A DNA stretch of 64,000 nt, taken from positions 744,001-808,000 of the forward strand of contig JAPWGK010000013.1 of NCBI GenBank assembly GCA_029641185.1. Direction: 5' to 3'. Under the pieces are notes generated by a model. The model saw nothing but the letters and a program-made list of their open reading frames with translations, did no database searches and was not told the origin of the DNA. The number at the start of each line of letters is the position of its first letter. Position 1 is the stretch's first letter. Below are positions 1 to 9,687 of the stretch, one piece after another. This stretch comes from Pseudofabraea citricarpa (Eukaryota; Ascomycota; Leotiomycetes; Helotiales; Dermateaceae). The translations under genes and the position numbers were made by a program.

Positions 1-968
1 ACAACTACCGCCAACAAATCCCTGACCGAGTTCCACTTGTTCGGCAAGCTTGCACCAGAAATCCAGAGATACATCTGGGACATAGCCGTCGCCGCCGCCG
101 AGTCACGTATCATCGAGCTCCGGCACGATCAGTACCAGGGCTTCTACTCCAACACCCTGACCTGCCCGCTGCTGCACGTATGCTTCCACGCGCGCCAGGC
201 GGGCCTCAAGCGCTACCAGCCCCTGACCATCGAGGACAACTTCACGGGCGTGTACATCAACTGGGAGATGGACACGGTCTTCTTCGGGCCCTACGAGGAC
301 CACAGCAACCACTTCCCGCTGTCGGAACCGGACAAGAACGGCGTCTACGAGGAGATCCTCGAGAAGTGCAAGAAGCTCGCTGTCGGCGTCGAGACCATGC
401 ACGGCTTGTTCTTCGGCCGCGGCGCTGCTTATGGCAATAGAACCAGTGATATCTGGGGCTTTGCAGACTTCAAGAACCTCAGCTCTCTCACCGTGGTCTG
501 GAAGACGACCGGTAATGTCGTCAATGAGCATGGTCTGCTGCAGCTCGTCGATGATCATAAAGTTGGCGACGATTTCGATGGCCCTCTTGCCTACCGCATC
601 CCGCATGTACCTGCTTCCGTCGAGCGTGAACATACGACCATAACCAACATCCTGGCAAGCATGAAGGAGAAGAATGACAAACTCGATGTTAGCATTAAGA
701 ATGCATACCGAGGTGGCCAGGCTGGATTGGACTTGGAGGAGAAGTCAATCCTTGTGGAGGAGACCGAAAAGAAACTAGTGGAATGGCGCAAGGATGTTGA
801 GCAACGTAAGGTACGGGAAGGATTTGAGAGATTTTTGCAGAGAGAATCCCAAGTCCAGCAAGATAAATTGTTCGCCGAAGAGTAAGTCAAAGTCCCACAA
901 TTTTGCTGATGCTTATGCTAACATTGACTAGACTTCAGAGACAACTTGATCGCCGCGAGCGTGACTAG
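1..968 (+). CDS. 2EXR-domain protein, 5' end outside the window
   Basis: The reading frame is open from base 1 with no convincing start codon, so the N-terminus lies upstream. Exon 1 runs to 881. An intron at 882-931 (donor GTAAGT, branch TGCTAAC, acceptor TAG) joins in frame to a short last exon at 932-968 ending RRERD. The opening FGKLAPEIQRYIWDIA followed by LLHVCFHARQ is the 2EXR (F-box-like) signature that is greatly expanded in plant-associated and soil ascomycetes. The C-terminal third is rich in E, K and R and looks helical. The specific function is unknown. The family call is firm from the motif. Reading through the intron would stop at 885, only 13 codons before the spliced end. Confidence 0.8.
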
Positions 969-1428
969 GTGACGGAGATAACTGCAGTTTGGAAGGGCAG
1001 AGAGAGAGATTGATAGAGAAAAAAGAAAATAGATAGGAAAAAGAATCGATACGCAATTTGGGAAACATTTCAAAGACCTACTTGTGATAATCCACATTGC
1101 TGTATTATGTCGACCAGGCCTAGCCTTGCGTAAAAAAAGTTGTGTAATAAGTGCGCAAAGAAGCACAATGAAGGGAAATAAAAACATGCCAACACTTCTA
1201 GTATTCTGTCCCGTCCCCAAGTATTATCCATCCATATGGTGTCCTGCACAAATCAATCTATACATCCGAGCGGGTATCCTGGACTGTGAAGAGCGCATTG
1301 TCGAATAAGAACATCCTCCATGCTCCATCAAATCCCATCCTTGGTTACTGATTCCCGAAGCTCCTCATCACTCTTCTCCATCCTAGGCGCCCTCTCTAGT
1401 CGCGGCGCCCTCTGCTTTCCAGCAGCCC
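969..1428. other. Intergenic, convergent 3' regions
   Basis: This stretch lies between the stop of the 2EXR gene and the stop of the 70-residue membrane protein gene, which converge. It probably holds both 3' UTRs. I see no coding signal or structured element. Confidence 0.6.
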
Positions 1429-1641
1429 TTACTTCTTCGCATCCTTCTTGACCTTCGGCTTTTTGTATGGCTTATTCGTCTCGTAGTGGATATAATATGC
1501 CAGTCCTCCTATCAGTCCACATCCGACCAAGCAAACAACGATGATGACCAAGAGTTCTGGGTTCTTCTGAAGGACGGCGGTCGCCTTTGGCGTGAAGCCG
1601 ATGAACTTGAAGGCATTGGGGCCGGAGAATGCTTGACCCAT
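1429..1641 (-). CDS. Small single-pass membrane protein, 70 aa
   Basis: This is one uninterrupted exon starting at an ATG. Residues 1-27 are polar with weak aromatic content and include FKFIGFTPKATAVLQ. Residues 28-50 form a clear transmembrane helix (LLVIIVVCLVGCGLIGGLAYYI). The tail is very basic (KKPKVKKDAKK). No signal-peptide cleavage site is obvious. The size and layout suit a small ER or mitochondrial inner-membrane accessory subunit, but I do not recognise the family. The basic tail would be cytosolic or matrix-facing under the positive-inside rule, which is an inference. The small exon is judged real because its composition shows the coherent TM-plus-basic-tail plan, unlike the overlapping frames. 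Confidence 0.65.
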   Translation of the reverse strand: MGQAFSGPNAFKFIGFTPKATAVLQKNPELLVIIVVCLVGCGLIGGLAYYIHYETNKPYKKPKVKKDAKK

Positions 1642-2348
1642 AGTGGCGGTTGGGAATGGATCAGGTATGCGATTCGATCGAGAGGGATTATGCAGTGGTT
1701 GTGGTTGTGGTTGTGGCGGTGTTGATTACGGTGATAGTAGAGACAGGACGAAGGTAAAAGGGAATGGAAGAAAGTCAATAATTGCACAGCAACGACATAA
1801 ACCAGCAACTTTCTCGCGAAGACCAAAGGGAGAGAAGACCGCCCAGCTTTCTGGGGACTCGGATTTGATTATATCGTGGATGAGGCCTAAGGAGTATGGA
1901 GATTCAAGAGCATGCATGCCAAACCGAGTCGCGTTTCAGATGCAGGCAGTGCCGAGGAAAAGGTGGTCTGACCCTTCACAGTCCTCTGTTTGAAGCGGGA
2001 CTTGCGAATCGGAAGGGCAACCAAGCCGGCGCAGGCGGCTGTTTTGAATCATCCTGGACGTATGGGAGACGTACCTTCAGTGGAGAGGCAGAAACAGAGA
2101 AGCTGAGATGAGGGAGGATGCTGCACTGGTTTGAGGTTTGTCGCGACCTCGAGAGTCTGACGCAGCCCGCAGGCGCCCTCTTCATTGGCTCGGCTGGAGT
2201 TCTGAACGTGCTGTTCTGGACACGCCATCAGCTGACTTTCCTCATGAACAATCCAATTATGCTTCGTCTCATTGCGGGTATATGTAATCTACAGAACGCC
2301 CTCAAACGCCAAAAAAAACACCAGATGCTCCCATGGTCTTTTGAGTGT
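1642..2348. other. Intergenic, promoter of the small membrane protein
   Basis: This is the upstream region of the minus-strand small membrane protein and the 3' region of the coiled-coil gene. A GGTTGT-type repeat lies around 1695-1720. Nothing else is recognised. Confidence 0.5.
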
Positions 2349-4359
2349 CTAAAGGTCACTTGCATCCACGATCAGGATACTGTCGACTCGTTCCATGATG
2401 CCTCTTCCAGCCATGCTCAAGGACCCGACGATGCGTTCTGTATCGGCTCTAACTGCACGCAAGGCATCTTCTGCCTTCGTACATCGACTCCTTAGCCGTC
2501 GGACTTCTTCTAAAAGCCCTCCATGATCGGTTGCTGGTTGTTTTCTCATAGCAGGGTCCGCGTCACCACCTTCGACCTTCATGGTAGCGTCGATCGAGCC
2601 AACTACCTCCCCCTGTCTTGCTTTCAAGAGATCGATTTCTTGCTCCAACGCGCGCTTTGCCAAGTTCCATGCCATCCTCTCTTCGCCTGAAATTTTCTCC
2701 AGACGTGTTGCTCTGTTAACAATCTCAATGTATTGCGCACTCTCTTGCACGGCCGCCTGCCGGAATTCATCTCTACTACGCGTCAAGTCTTCCACATCCT
2801 TTTCAAGTTCCATTACCTGTTGCTGTAGCCGAAGCTTCTCTTCAGTCAGGTTTATGATTTCGCCATCTGAAACCGCATGCTTCTTTTCTAGGGCGCTCGA
2901 TCGGGTTTGAGAACGTGAAAATGCTGCCAGGAGTTTGTCATGCTCGCCTTGTAGGGACGAAAGGGCAATCTTCTGGACCGACACTTCGTGTTGCAGTGCT
3001 GCAGAGTGAGCCTGTATAGCACTATCACCAGAGAGCCCACCTGTAAGTGAAGGCAAAGCATTTCCAACTGTCGATTGTTGTGAACTCGAGAGTGGAGTGA
3101 TATTGGCAGATATATTGGAGCCGTATGAAGCAGCGCCGGGCGATGGAAAGTTGACTGACGTTGGAGAGGGAAGCTGACGTCCTGGAGGCGATGGTAGCTG
3201 ACGATTCGGTGCGGGAGGGGGGTTCATTGTCGATGAGACTCCAGAAGAATAGGATGATTGGGGATTCATTAGCGGATATTCATCATTCGATGCTCTTCCA
3301 ACTATGGGTGACCTTCGACTTAGATCCGCGCGCATAGATGGAGCCCCATCCATCTTTTTCGGCTCCGCATCTGCTTCCGAAGTATAGCGTCTTTGCATCT
3401 CATCATTGAGGCCATCTTTCATTCCCGGGCCCCCCGAAAGGTTGTTTCTCTGAAGATGTTCGACTGGTGGACCAGTCTCAAATAGCCTATCTGTAAGTTG
3501 ATTAATTTGGTTCAATTTGCCAAGCATCCAATCTAGGGATGATTTTAGGCCAAATTCAGAAATTGGGGGGTAACCAAAAGATTTGAGAAAATCCTGTTCG
3601 GCGCTCTGGTTCGAAGTAGTGAGCAACAAAAAACCACACGGATGTTGGTGCGGGGTCATGGCACCGAAACCGATGAACTCACAGGATTAAAGCTGCGCTG
3701 TTTAGACGATTTCCCAGTCCTGAGGGTATCCACGAGCTGAATAAGCCCAGCTGCAGTAGCCTGCGTCACGAGGATCAGGTCTGGATTCCGGCAGCAAATC
3801 TCACACGATTCTGATTCGCCGAGTCTCTCTGCATTCTGTTGGCGGGTATCTCTCTTGCACCTTTGGCACAATGATGTGTCTTGGGCATTTGCTGACCCCG
3901 AGATGGTGTTCCCTTGAGCTGTTGGTGGATCATAAGGGCTTCTGAATTCCCGATTCGCTCTGTAAGTTGGCGTAAAAGCTTCCAGACGCTGTCAGCGATC
4001 TGAGAAAAGTCTGGACTCGAATTTGACCGACCTGATTTTGGGGTGGAAATTGAAGTTACCGTTGATTGCGAATTCTGCTTGTCCCAGAAAGAGTTATCGC
4101 TACTGTCATTGCCATCATATTTGGCTTTCTTCGGGGTTGAGCTTCTTGGTGAATTGCTTTCATAATGATAATTATTTCCTGCATCTGTAGTCTCTGGTCT
4201 TCGTGGGGGCAGCGACTGAGTGTATGGTACCGGCTCAATTGGAGGTAATCTTGTCCCATTCCATGGATTCAAAGCCTCTCGCGGTGTCGAATATGACTCC
4301 CAAGGACGTTTGCTGCTTGACCGGAATACATGGGATGTTTCCCACTCTCGAGCGTCCAT
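2349..4359 (-). CDS. Conserved fungal coiled-coil protein with CX2CX17CX2C, apparent frameshift
   Basis: The ATG at 4359 opens with MDAREWETSH. Exon 1 is 4359-3683 and exon 2 is 3605-2349, with an intron at 3682-3606 (donor GTGAGT, acceptor CAG, phase 0). The first half of exon 1 is low-complexity and ends in the ordered stretch VWKLLRQLTERIGNSE. The continuation (LCQRCKRDTR to CEICCRNPDLILVTQATAAGLIQLVDTLR) is in a different frame, and no intron fits between the two. One extra base in the GGGG run at 3896-3899 would restore a single frame of about 644 codons. Exon 2 begins SAEQDFLKSFGYPP, then has an S/P-rich linker and a long coiled coil, ending in another heptad-rich segment. The four cysteines have GATA-finger spacing but no other GATA residues. 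Function is unknown. The frame break may be a sequencing or assembly slip in a homopolymer, or a true mutation. Confidence 0.65.
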
Positions 4360-5808
4360 TACCACACTCCCAAAACCAATAATTCACTTGTTGCTGGTCG
4401 ATATTGCTCCATCCGATTCAAAGGCTCTGTGAACGTAGATGTTGAATCGTAGCTGAAATGTGGGGTGCTATGGTTGAGTCGAGGTTGGAAGACGTAGTAG
4501 AAGCTATTCGGACACAAGATTTGTAAGTACAGCGGCACAGTATACGTAAGGCTTGGACAACTGAGCGTCTGCTTACTTACCTGGCCGGAAGTAGCGTGCA
4601 TGCGCAGGCAGGATATATCCTGTGATCGAGTTGGACTAAACCATTGAGGATACTCTATTGCTCGGTAGCGGCTGTTCGACGACGAGATGCAATGACTTGC
4701 AGGTTTGATGTCAAGGGCCCGAGGTCTGCAGGTTCTGTTTTTGGGCGCTGCAGTACCATGGTGCTTGAGTCCTGAGCTGATCTGGGAGGAGGGAGGAGGG
4801 AGAAAGGGAGGTTTGGATTACATGATATGACAGCGTTGGTGGGAGTTCTGGTTAGCTGATGCTCGGTCCACAGGGCTGCAAGCTCTCACGCCTTGTAGGG
4901 GAAGACAGGGGACCAGCTGCGGAAGTGGACTTCCTAGCCCTGTTCTGATTGGTGGTGGCGCCTCGGCAACGCGTCTTGCCAGGCTGACTGATCCAAATGC
5001 ACGGCTGACGTAAGACGGACGCCTAATGGAGCTCGAGTCGGGGCAACGAGAACGCATGTCAGCAGCAGCCGATTGGCCCTCGCCCGTCGCTTGCAAGAGA
5101 TCTCCTCCCACAGCTCCCGCAGCTCCCACACCTCCCCACGCAGCTGTGCGGCAGCGTCGTAGCGAAAGAAGGCAGAAGATGATCTGACTTCCACACCATG
5201 GCAGATTGCAGTCAGTACTGGTACATGGCAACACATCTGCTCATCTGCTCATCTGCTCTATGCCAGGCGCCAGGCACGCTAGCTGGCTAGTCTCCGACCC
5301 GTCGAATTATCCAACGTCCGTCGGCTCGGCTCCAATGCTCGACACTTAGTCAGCAACCCCCAAAGAAGCCCAAGAACAACAACACTCGACTGCCGTGTCT
5401 GACTCAGGTCTGAAGGTGGAAGGCGTTGAGCATTTAGTCATCAAGTCCCTGCCAATCGGTACCATCCCCTCGTATCGTCTGCGCTTGTAATGCTGGTCAT
5501 CCGCTCACAAGGCTGGTGTTGTCGGGGAGTGCCAAGCGAAGGATAACAGTACTGTATGGCTTCGCAGTACGAAGCTATATGAATAATCTATGTCGTATAG
5601 TATGACCCACAAAATAGTACTACCATCCACTTACCTAAGACATATCAGACTTCTAGATAGAGAATGGGGGGGTACAAGAGTAGTACCCCGTAGGACTTGG
5701 ATCAGAGACTGAGGGTATATTCCATTTCATCACGTCTGGAGAAGCCGACGTGGGACTCACAAGCTGGTCGACTAGTATAATAATTACAATTTGATCCCAT
5801 TCCTCCCT
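4360..5808. other. Intergenic, promoter of the coiled-coil gene and 3' region of CWC22
   Basis: I see no gene here. The sequence is C/T-rich near 5090-5150 and carries a short tandem ATCTGCTC run at about 5236-5260. An inverted repeat at 5669-5689 is listed separately. Confidence 0.5.
5669..5689. repeat. Perfect 7-bp inverted repeat with 7-nt loop
   Basis: GGGGTAC at 5669-5675 pairs with GTACCCC at 5683-5689 around AAGAGTA. It lies about 120 nt past the CWC22 stop on the transcribed strand, so it could fold in that 3' UTR. Confidence 0.5.
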
Positions 5809-8142
5809 CTAGCTATATCTGCGACCTCTTTTCGGTGGCGGCGATCTTGAGTCACTGTAATCTCTTCGTCTCTTGGGTGCAGGTGAGATGGACCGACTGT
5901 CACGACGTGCCCCTCTCCGTGGTGGAGGTGAATAACTGTCTGTTCTGCGACCCCTTCGTGGGGGGCTAGCAGAGTAACTATCCCTTCGGGCATCTCTTCG
6001 AGGAGGAGGAGGTGATCGAGAGATACTGTCCTGTCGTCTACGAGGAGCCGCGCTTACAGATGATGTATTTCTGCGGGCCACACGCTTGGCTGGTACAGGT
6101 GACCTGGAGTAGCTTGATGACCTTCCTCTCTTGACAGGAGGGGTGACTGAGTAGCTATCTCTACGAGCTGAACGTCGCGGTGGAGGGGATCTTGAGACAC
6201 TGACATCTCTGCCTCGCCGTGGGGGGCTGACTGAACGAGAATCACGTCTCGCAGTTCTCCTTGGCGGGGTAACGGATCTTGAAATCGATCTTGTGAAGCT
6301 TCTTCCTCTTCGTACCTCTTTTCCCTTGCTGCTCCGAGGTGGTGTTCGTGAAACCGGTCTTCTGCCTGCAGAGCGAGTTCGGGAAGGAGTCCGCGATCTA
6401 GATCGCGAATATGACGAGCCGGTATAAGATGAGTAGCTAGACACCGAGCTACCAGAATCCGAGTCAGAGTCATCTGCTTTAGCAGGTGGGGCGGGCAAAG
6501 TAGGCTTGGGTAAGTTCTGCAGGTACTCGCGCATCTCCTCAGTCACAGCCCCCATTCCAATGCTCGTGAAGTAATTGATGGAGAATCGGGTGTTGCGTGG
6601 ATTGTCGTGTGGGAATAGACCTTCAAAGCTTGTTTTAAGCATATCATCCTTGAGACGTGCTTGTAGTTTCGACATGCCCATAGCCTCGGCCAAATCCTGG
6701 AATAGGATTTTGATAAAAATTCGGCTGCTTGAAGTTGTTTCCTCTTCATTGAGATGGACCACAGATAGAACATGCCAACCAACGGCATCGGAGCTAATTA
6801 AGTGACCAAAAAATCGTGCAATGTTTCGAAGTCGGTTAGTCTCATATCGATGGATAGTATCATAGTATTTGGCAAAGGACTGCTCAAATAAGTCTGTCCA
6901 GAGTCGATTGATCTTGGCAAAGCGTTCTCCAATAAGTCCGTAGAACTTAGAATATGTTTTCTCTTGAGAACAGCATTCGATGACCATAGAGGGCAATTCG
7001 GGTTCCTGTCCTGCCGGTAACTGAACTTTCATCAATTTGTGACAACATTCTTCTGGGTCAATACTGGACATGATGGTGAGATAAATCGTTCGTCTTAAGT
7101 TGACCAAATCAGCGTTACTCTGATCCTTGATTTCCAGAGCGTTTTCTTCTTTCTTCTCTTCGTCATCCTCGCTATCATCACTGTCGTCTTCGTCATCTTC
7201 CTCATCGTCACTCCCCTCACCCAAGATCTCTGCTTTCAACCGTCTGTACTTTTCTTCGTTCTCTTCCCACTCAGGATCAAATTTGAATATGTTCAAACCA
7301 TCTTGGACGTCGATTTCGTCATCTAGAGCAGTACGATGAGTAATCTGGTCTTCCTCCTCAACTAGATCTAGCTCCTCCTTTATCGCTGGATTGTCCTTGT
7401 ACTGGTCTTTGCGAACCTGGAAAAGAACCTCAATCATGTATTGCACTCGCTTGTCGATATCTGCCTCGTGTAAGATGCTTCGAAATTGGTCGAAGACTGC
7501 AAGTGCAATCGGTTTATTCATCTCCTCCAGGTGTTGTCCCACTTCGCGAGTCAACCCAACAGCAATCTCAACACTATCGTCCGTCGGCTTATGCAGTAGC
7601 AATATCAGAATCTTCGCAGCAACCAATTCGCTCGCCACTTGTTGGTTAATAAGATGCGCAATGAATGTTGTTGCGGAGAGACAAACGGCTTTGTCGTTCC
7701 TCTTGAAGGCCTTCCTAAACTGAACGATGAGTCTCTTGAGAAGAAGTTCGCCAACTTGAGGGAGTTTGGTATTGACAATAGCAGCCATAGCCGCATATAT
7801 TGGCGTGAATGGCAAACTTGCTGCCTGGGCCTTCATTATGCTTCTGCAGAACAGTCCGCGACCTCTGACCAAGTTCTCGCCGAATAACTCTGGAACAATG
7901 AATTTGATATTCGAGACGTTGACCTTGTTGATGAGACCGTTGATCGACTTTTTGAGTGCCTCCCACGCCATTCTCTGGTATTCCTTGCTCGATTTGTCGG
8001 TGATTTGAGACTGCAGTGCTCTCAATCGCGCTGGGGGGATGTAGGTGCCTCCTGATCGCATGCCCAGCAGCTTCTGATATTCAGCCTTCGCAGCCGCCTG
8101 CTTCTCCTCCTCCGTCCGTACTGATACACGTTGATCCGCCAT
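5809..8142 (-). CDS. CWC22: Pre-mRNA-splicing factor CWC22
   Basis: This is a single-exon gene of 777 codons. CWC22 is a spliceosome component that works with Prp2 around catalytic activation and, in animals, recruits the exon-junction-complex helicase eIF4A3. The N-terminus GGTYIPPARLRALQ and the helical repeats at about residues 50-245 form the MIF4G domain. An acidic D/E linker occupies about 309-334. The MA3 domain spans about 345-460 and is followed by conserved FPHDNPRNTRFSINYF. From about residue 555 there is a long RS-type tail of irregular repeats of RRDSxSxSPPRR type, much longer than the yeast protein's C-terminus and closer to metazoan SR-rich versions. It is transcribed divergently from DPM2, 227 bp between start codons. 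Identity is firm. Confidence 0.95.
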   Translation of the reverse strand: MADQRVSVRTEEEKQAAAKAEYQKLLGMRSGGTYIPPARLRALQSQITDKSSKEYQRMAWEALKKSINGLINKVNVSNIKFIVPELFGENLVRGRGLFCRSIMKAQAASLPFTPIYAAMAAIVNTKLPQVGELLLKRLIVQFRKAFKRNDKAVCLSATTFIAHLINQQVASELVAAKILILLLHKPTDDSVEIAVGLTREVGQHLEEMNKPIALAVFDQFRSILHEADIDKRVQYMIEVLFQVRKDQYKDNPAIKEELDLVEEEDQITHRTALDDEIDVQDGLNIFKFDPEWEENEEKYRRLKAEILGEGSDDEEDDEDDSDDSEDDEEKKEENALEIKDQSNADLVNLRRTIYLTIMSSIDPEECCHKLMKVQLPAGQEPELPSMVIECCSQEKTYSKFYGLIGERFAKINRLWTDLFEQSFAKYYDTIHRYETNRLRNIARFFGHLISSDAVGWHVLSVVHLNEEETTSSSRIFIKILFQDLAEAMGMSKLQARLKDDMLKTSFEGLFPHDNPRNTRFSINYFTSIGMGAVTEEMREYLQNLPKPTLPAPPAKADDSDSDSGSSVSSYSSYTGSSYSRSRSRTPSRTRSAGRRPVSRTPPRSSKGKEVRRGRSFTRSISRSVTPPRRTARRDSRSVSPPRRGRDVSVSRSPPPRRSARRDSYSVTPPVKRGRSSSYSRSPVPAKRVARRNTSSVSAAPRRRQDSISRSPPPPRRDARRDSYSASPPRRGRRTDSYSPPPRRGARRDSRSISPAPKRRRDYSDSRSPPPKRGRRYS

Positions 8143-8369
8143 TTCGTCTGTATTGTTGCCCGTCAGATCGAAATCGAGGTGGTTGAAATTTGTCGCGAGC
8201 TGGGGGCGCGAGGCAGGGCTCGAGATAAAAGTTAGCGCGGAACTGGGGCGGGCTAAATTTTAAGCCGCATGGAGGAAGGGGAAGCTGTCCAAAACAGCGA
8301 AGGACACAACAGCGTCAAGTCAATCCAGATTCTATTCACCACGCTCCTTTTAAAACCTTTACTGCGACG
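8143..8369. promoter_or_regulatory. Compact divergent promoter, CWC22/DPM2
   Basis: Only 227 bp separate the two start codons, so the transcripts must share or abut control elements. A TTTTAAAACC stretch lies just before DPM2. No known binding site stands out. Confidence 0.6.
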
Positions 8370-8764
8370 ATGGTATGTTTACGCGTCTATTTTGGGGCCA
8401 ATCTCTCAATGATCTTTGGTTCAAAGAATAAAGCTAACAGGCAATAGCTGGACAAACTTGTTGGCCTTGCGATGCTCGTCGCTGCTTCCGTCGTTTTCCT
8501 CTACTACACTATCTGGGCATTGTTGATGGTAATCACCAAGATTTTGATGAGGGCTTGGATCCATGCTAACTGAATAAGCCCTTTGTCGACTCCGACCATC
8601 CGCTACAAAACATCTTCCCTCCCCGAGTTTGGGCGATCCGCATACCTGTCATCCTTATCCTTCTAGGGTCGGCTGTGGTAGGCTCGTTCTTGAGCGTGGT
8701 TATGATTCGCAGCAACAGAAAGAGAGCAGCAAAGGCCAAGACCACAGGAAAGAAGAAGGCATAA
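8370..8764 (+). CDS. DPM2: Dolichol-phosphate mannosyltransferase regulatory subunit DPM2
   Basis: Exons are 8370-8372 (the ATG alone), 8448-8528 and 8579-8764. Introns are 8373-8447 (GTATGT, branch GCTAAC) and 8529-8578 (GTAATC, branch GCTAAC), both phase 0. The product is 89 residues: MLDKLVGLAMLVAASVVF opens TM helix 1, then comes a loop with DSDHPLQNIFPPRVWAIRIP, TM helix 2 (VILILLGSAVVGSFLSVVMI) and a lysine-rich tail. This matches DPM2 in size, two-TM topology and loop motif. DPM2 stabilises the DPM synthase at the ER, which makes Dol-P-Man for N-glycans, O-mannosylation and GPI anchors. The gene is easy to miss because its first exon is only the start codon. Confidence 0.9.
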
Positions 8765-9687
8765 GCATGGAACATCATTCGAGAAGTGGTGATGGATACG
8801 GACACGGAAATGGTGGCAGAGTGATGATCTAAGGAATCTGTGTATCGTCTGTAAACTTATTCGGGCTTAATGGTTAGGCGTATGATCCGAGTCACACGGC
8901 AAGCAGAGGGGCCCGCCGGTGTGTCTAATATACCCTGTATTTCTTCAGATGAGATCGATATGTCCACAATCATGTACAAAGGTCACGATGACATGGAAGA
9001 CTTGCAGTGAGTCTCGTGAACGCATGACCTGAAGCCCCCAGCTCACATGCCTGGTGGTCCTTGGCTTTTAGTAACAGGTCCGCCGTGGTCGGTTCGTAGC
9101 CGCCTCACATGAACGGCCGCACCTCCAGGAGAAAGCAGCAGTCATGATGGTGAAGTTGAGATGGTGAAATGTTCCATGATCTGGTGGCCGCATCGTGAAT
9201 GATATGCATGTCATGTATAGATGTAGGTTGATATTAATAAAAATGCATGAATGCTCTGGGGTAGGGTATGACAACTCAGGTACAAAATGGCATTGTGATG
9301 ATCAGCAAATCAGGGAGACAGATCCGGCCTGTGTTCGGCTTAGTCCAGAGACCCGCCTCGCCGATAGCAGTGGTGGGGGGAAGCTGGCACTCCGAGCCCT
9401 TTGTGAGCGACAACACAACAACAACAACATCCCTCGATCACAACTACTCTAATCACCATAACCTTGCCGCAGACATCCATCTATCACGCCTCGAGCTTCC
9501 TGTGTGTTTTCCTGAAGGACTCCAGCTATTCAGGGAACCCGGGGAGTCTCAGTCCCCCCAAACCTCATACACCGCGTCATCGGTCAGCTGGCTTCTGCAG
9601 AGCAGAGCAGATAACGTCCCGAGTCCTGCGATACTTGCAACTGAAGTCGAGTATCTGCAGAGTACAGAGTACCAGATCGCCATTTGA
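8765..9687. other. Intergenic, promoter of the BCAS3-type gene
   Basis: This lies between two plus-strand genes. It holds the DPM2 3' region and a CA/AACAACA-rich presumed leader at about 9400-9440. I see no coding signal. Confidence 0.5.

Noticed and set aside
103..633. 176-codon antisense frame over the 2EXR gene
   Set aside because: It is a mirror of the real coding strand in GC-rich sequence, without family character.
8850..8930. Possible tRNA from a GGTTAGGCG-like stretch
   Set aside because: No T-arm consensus or acceptor-stem pairing could be formed.
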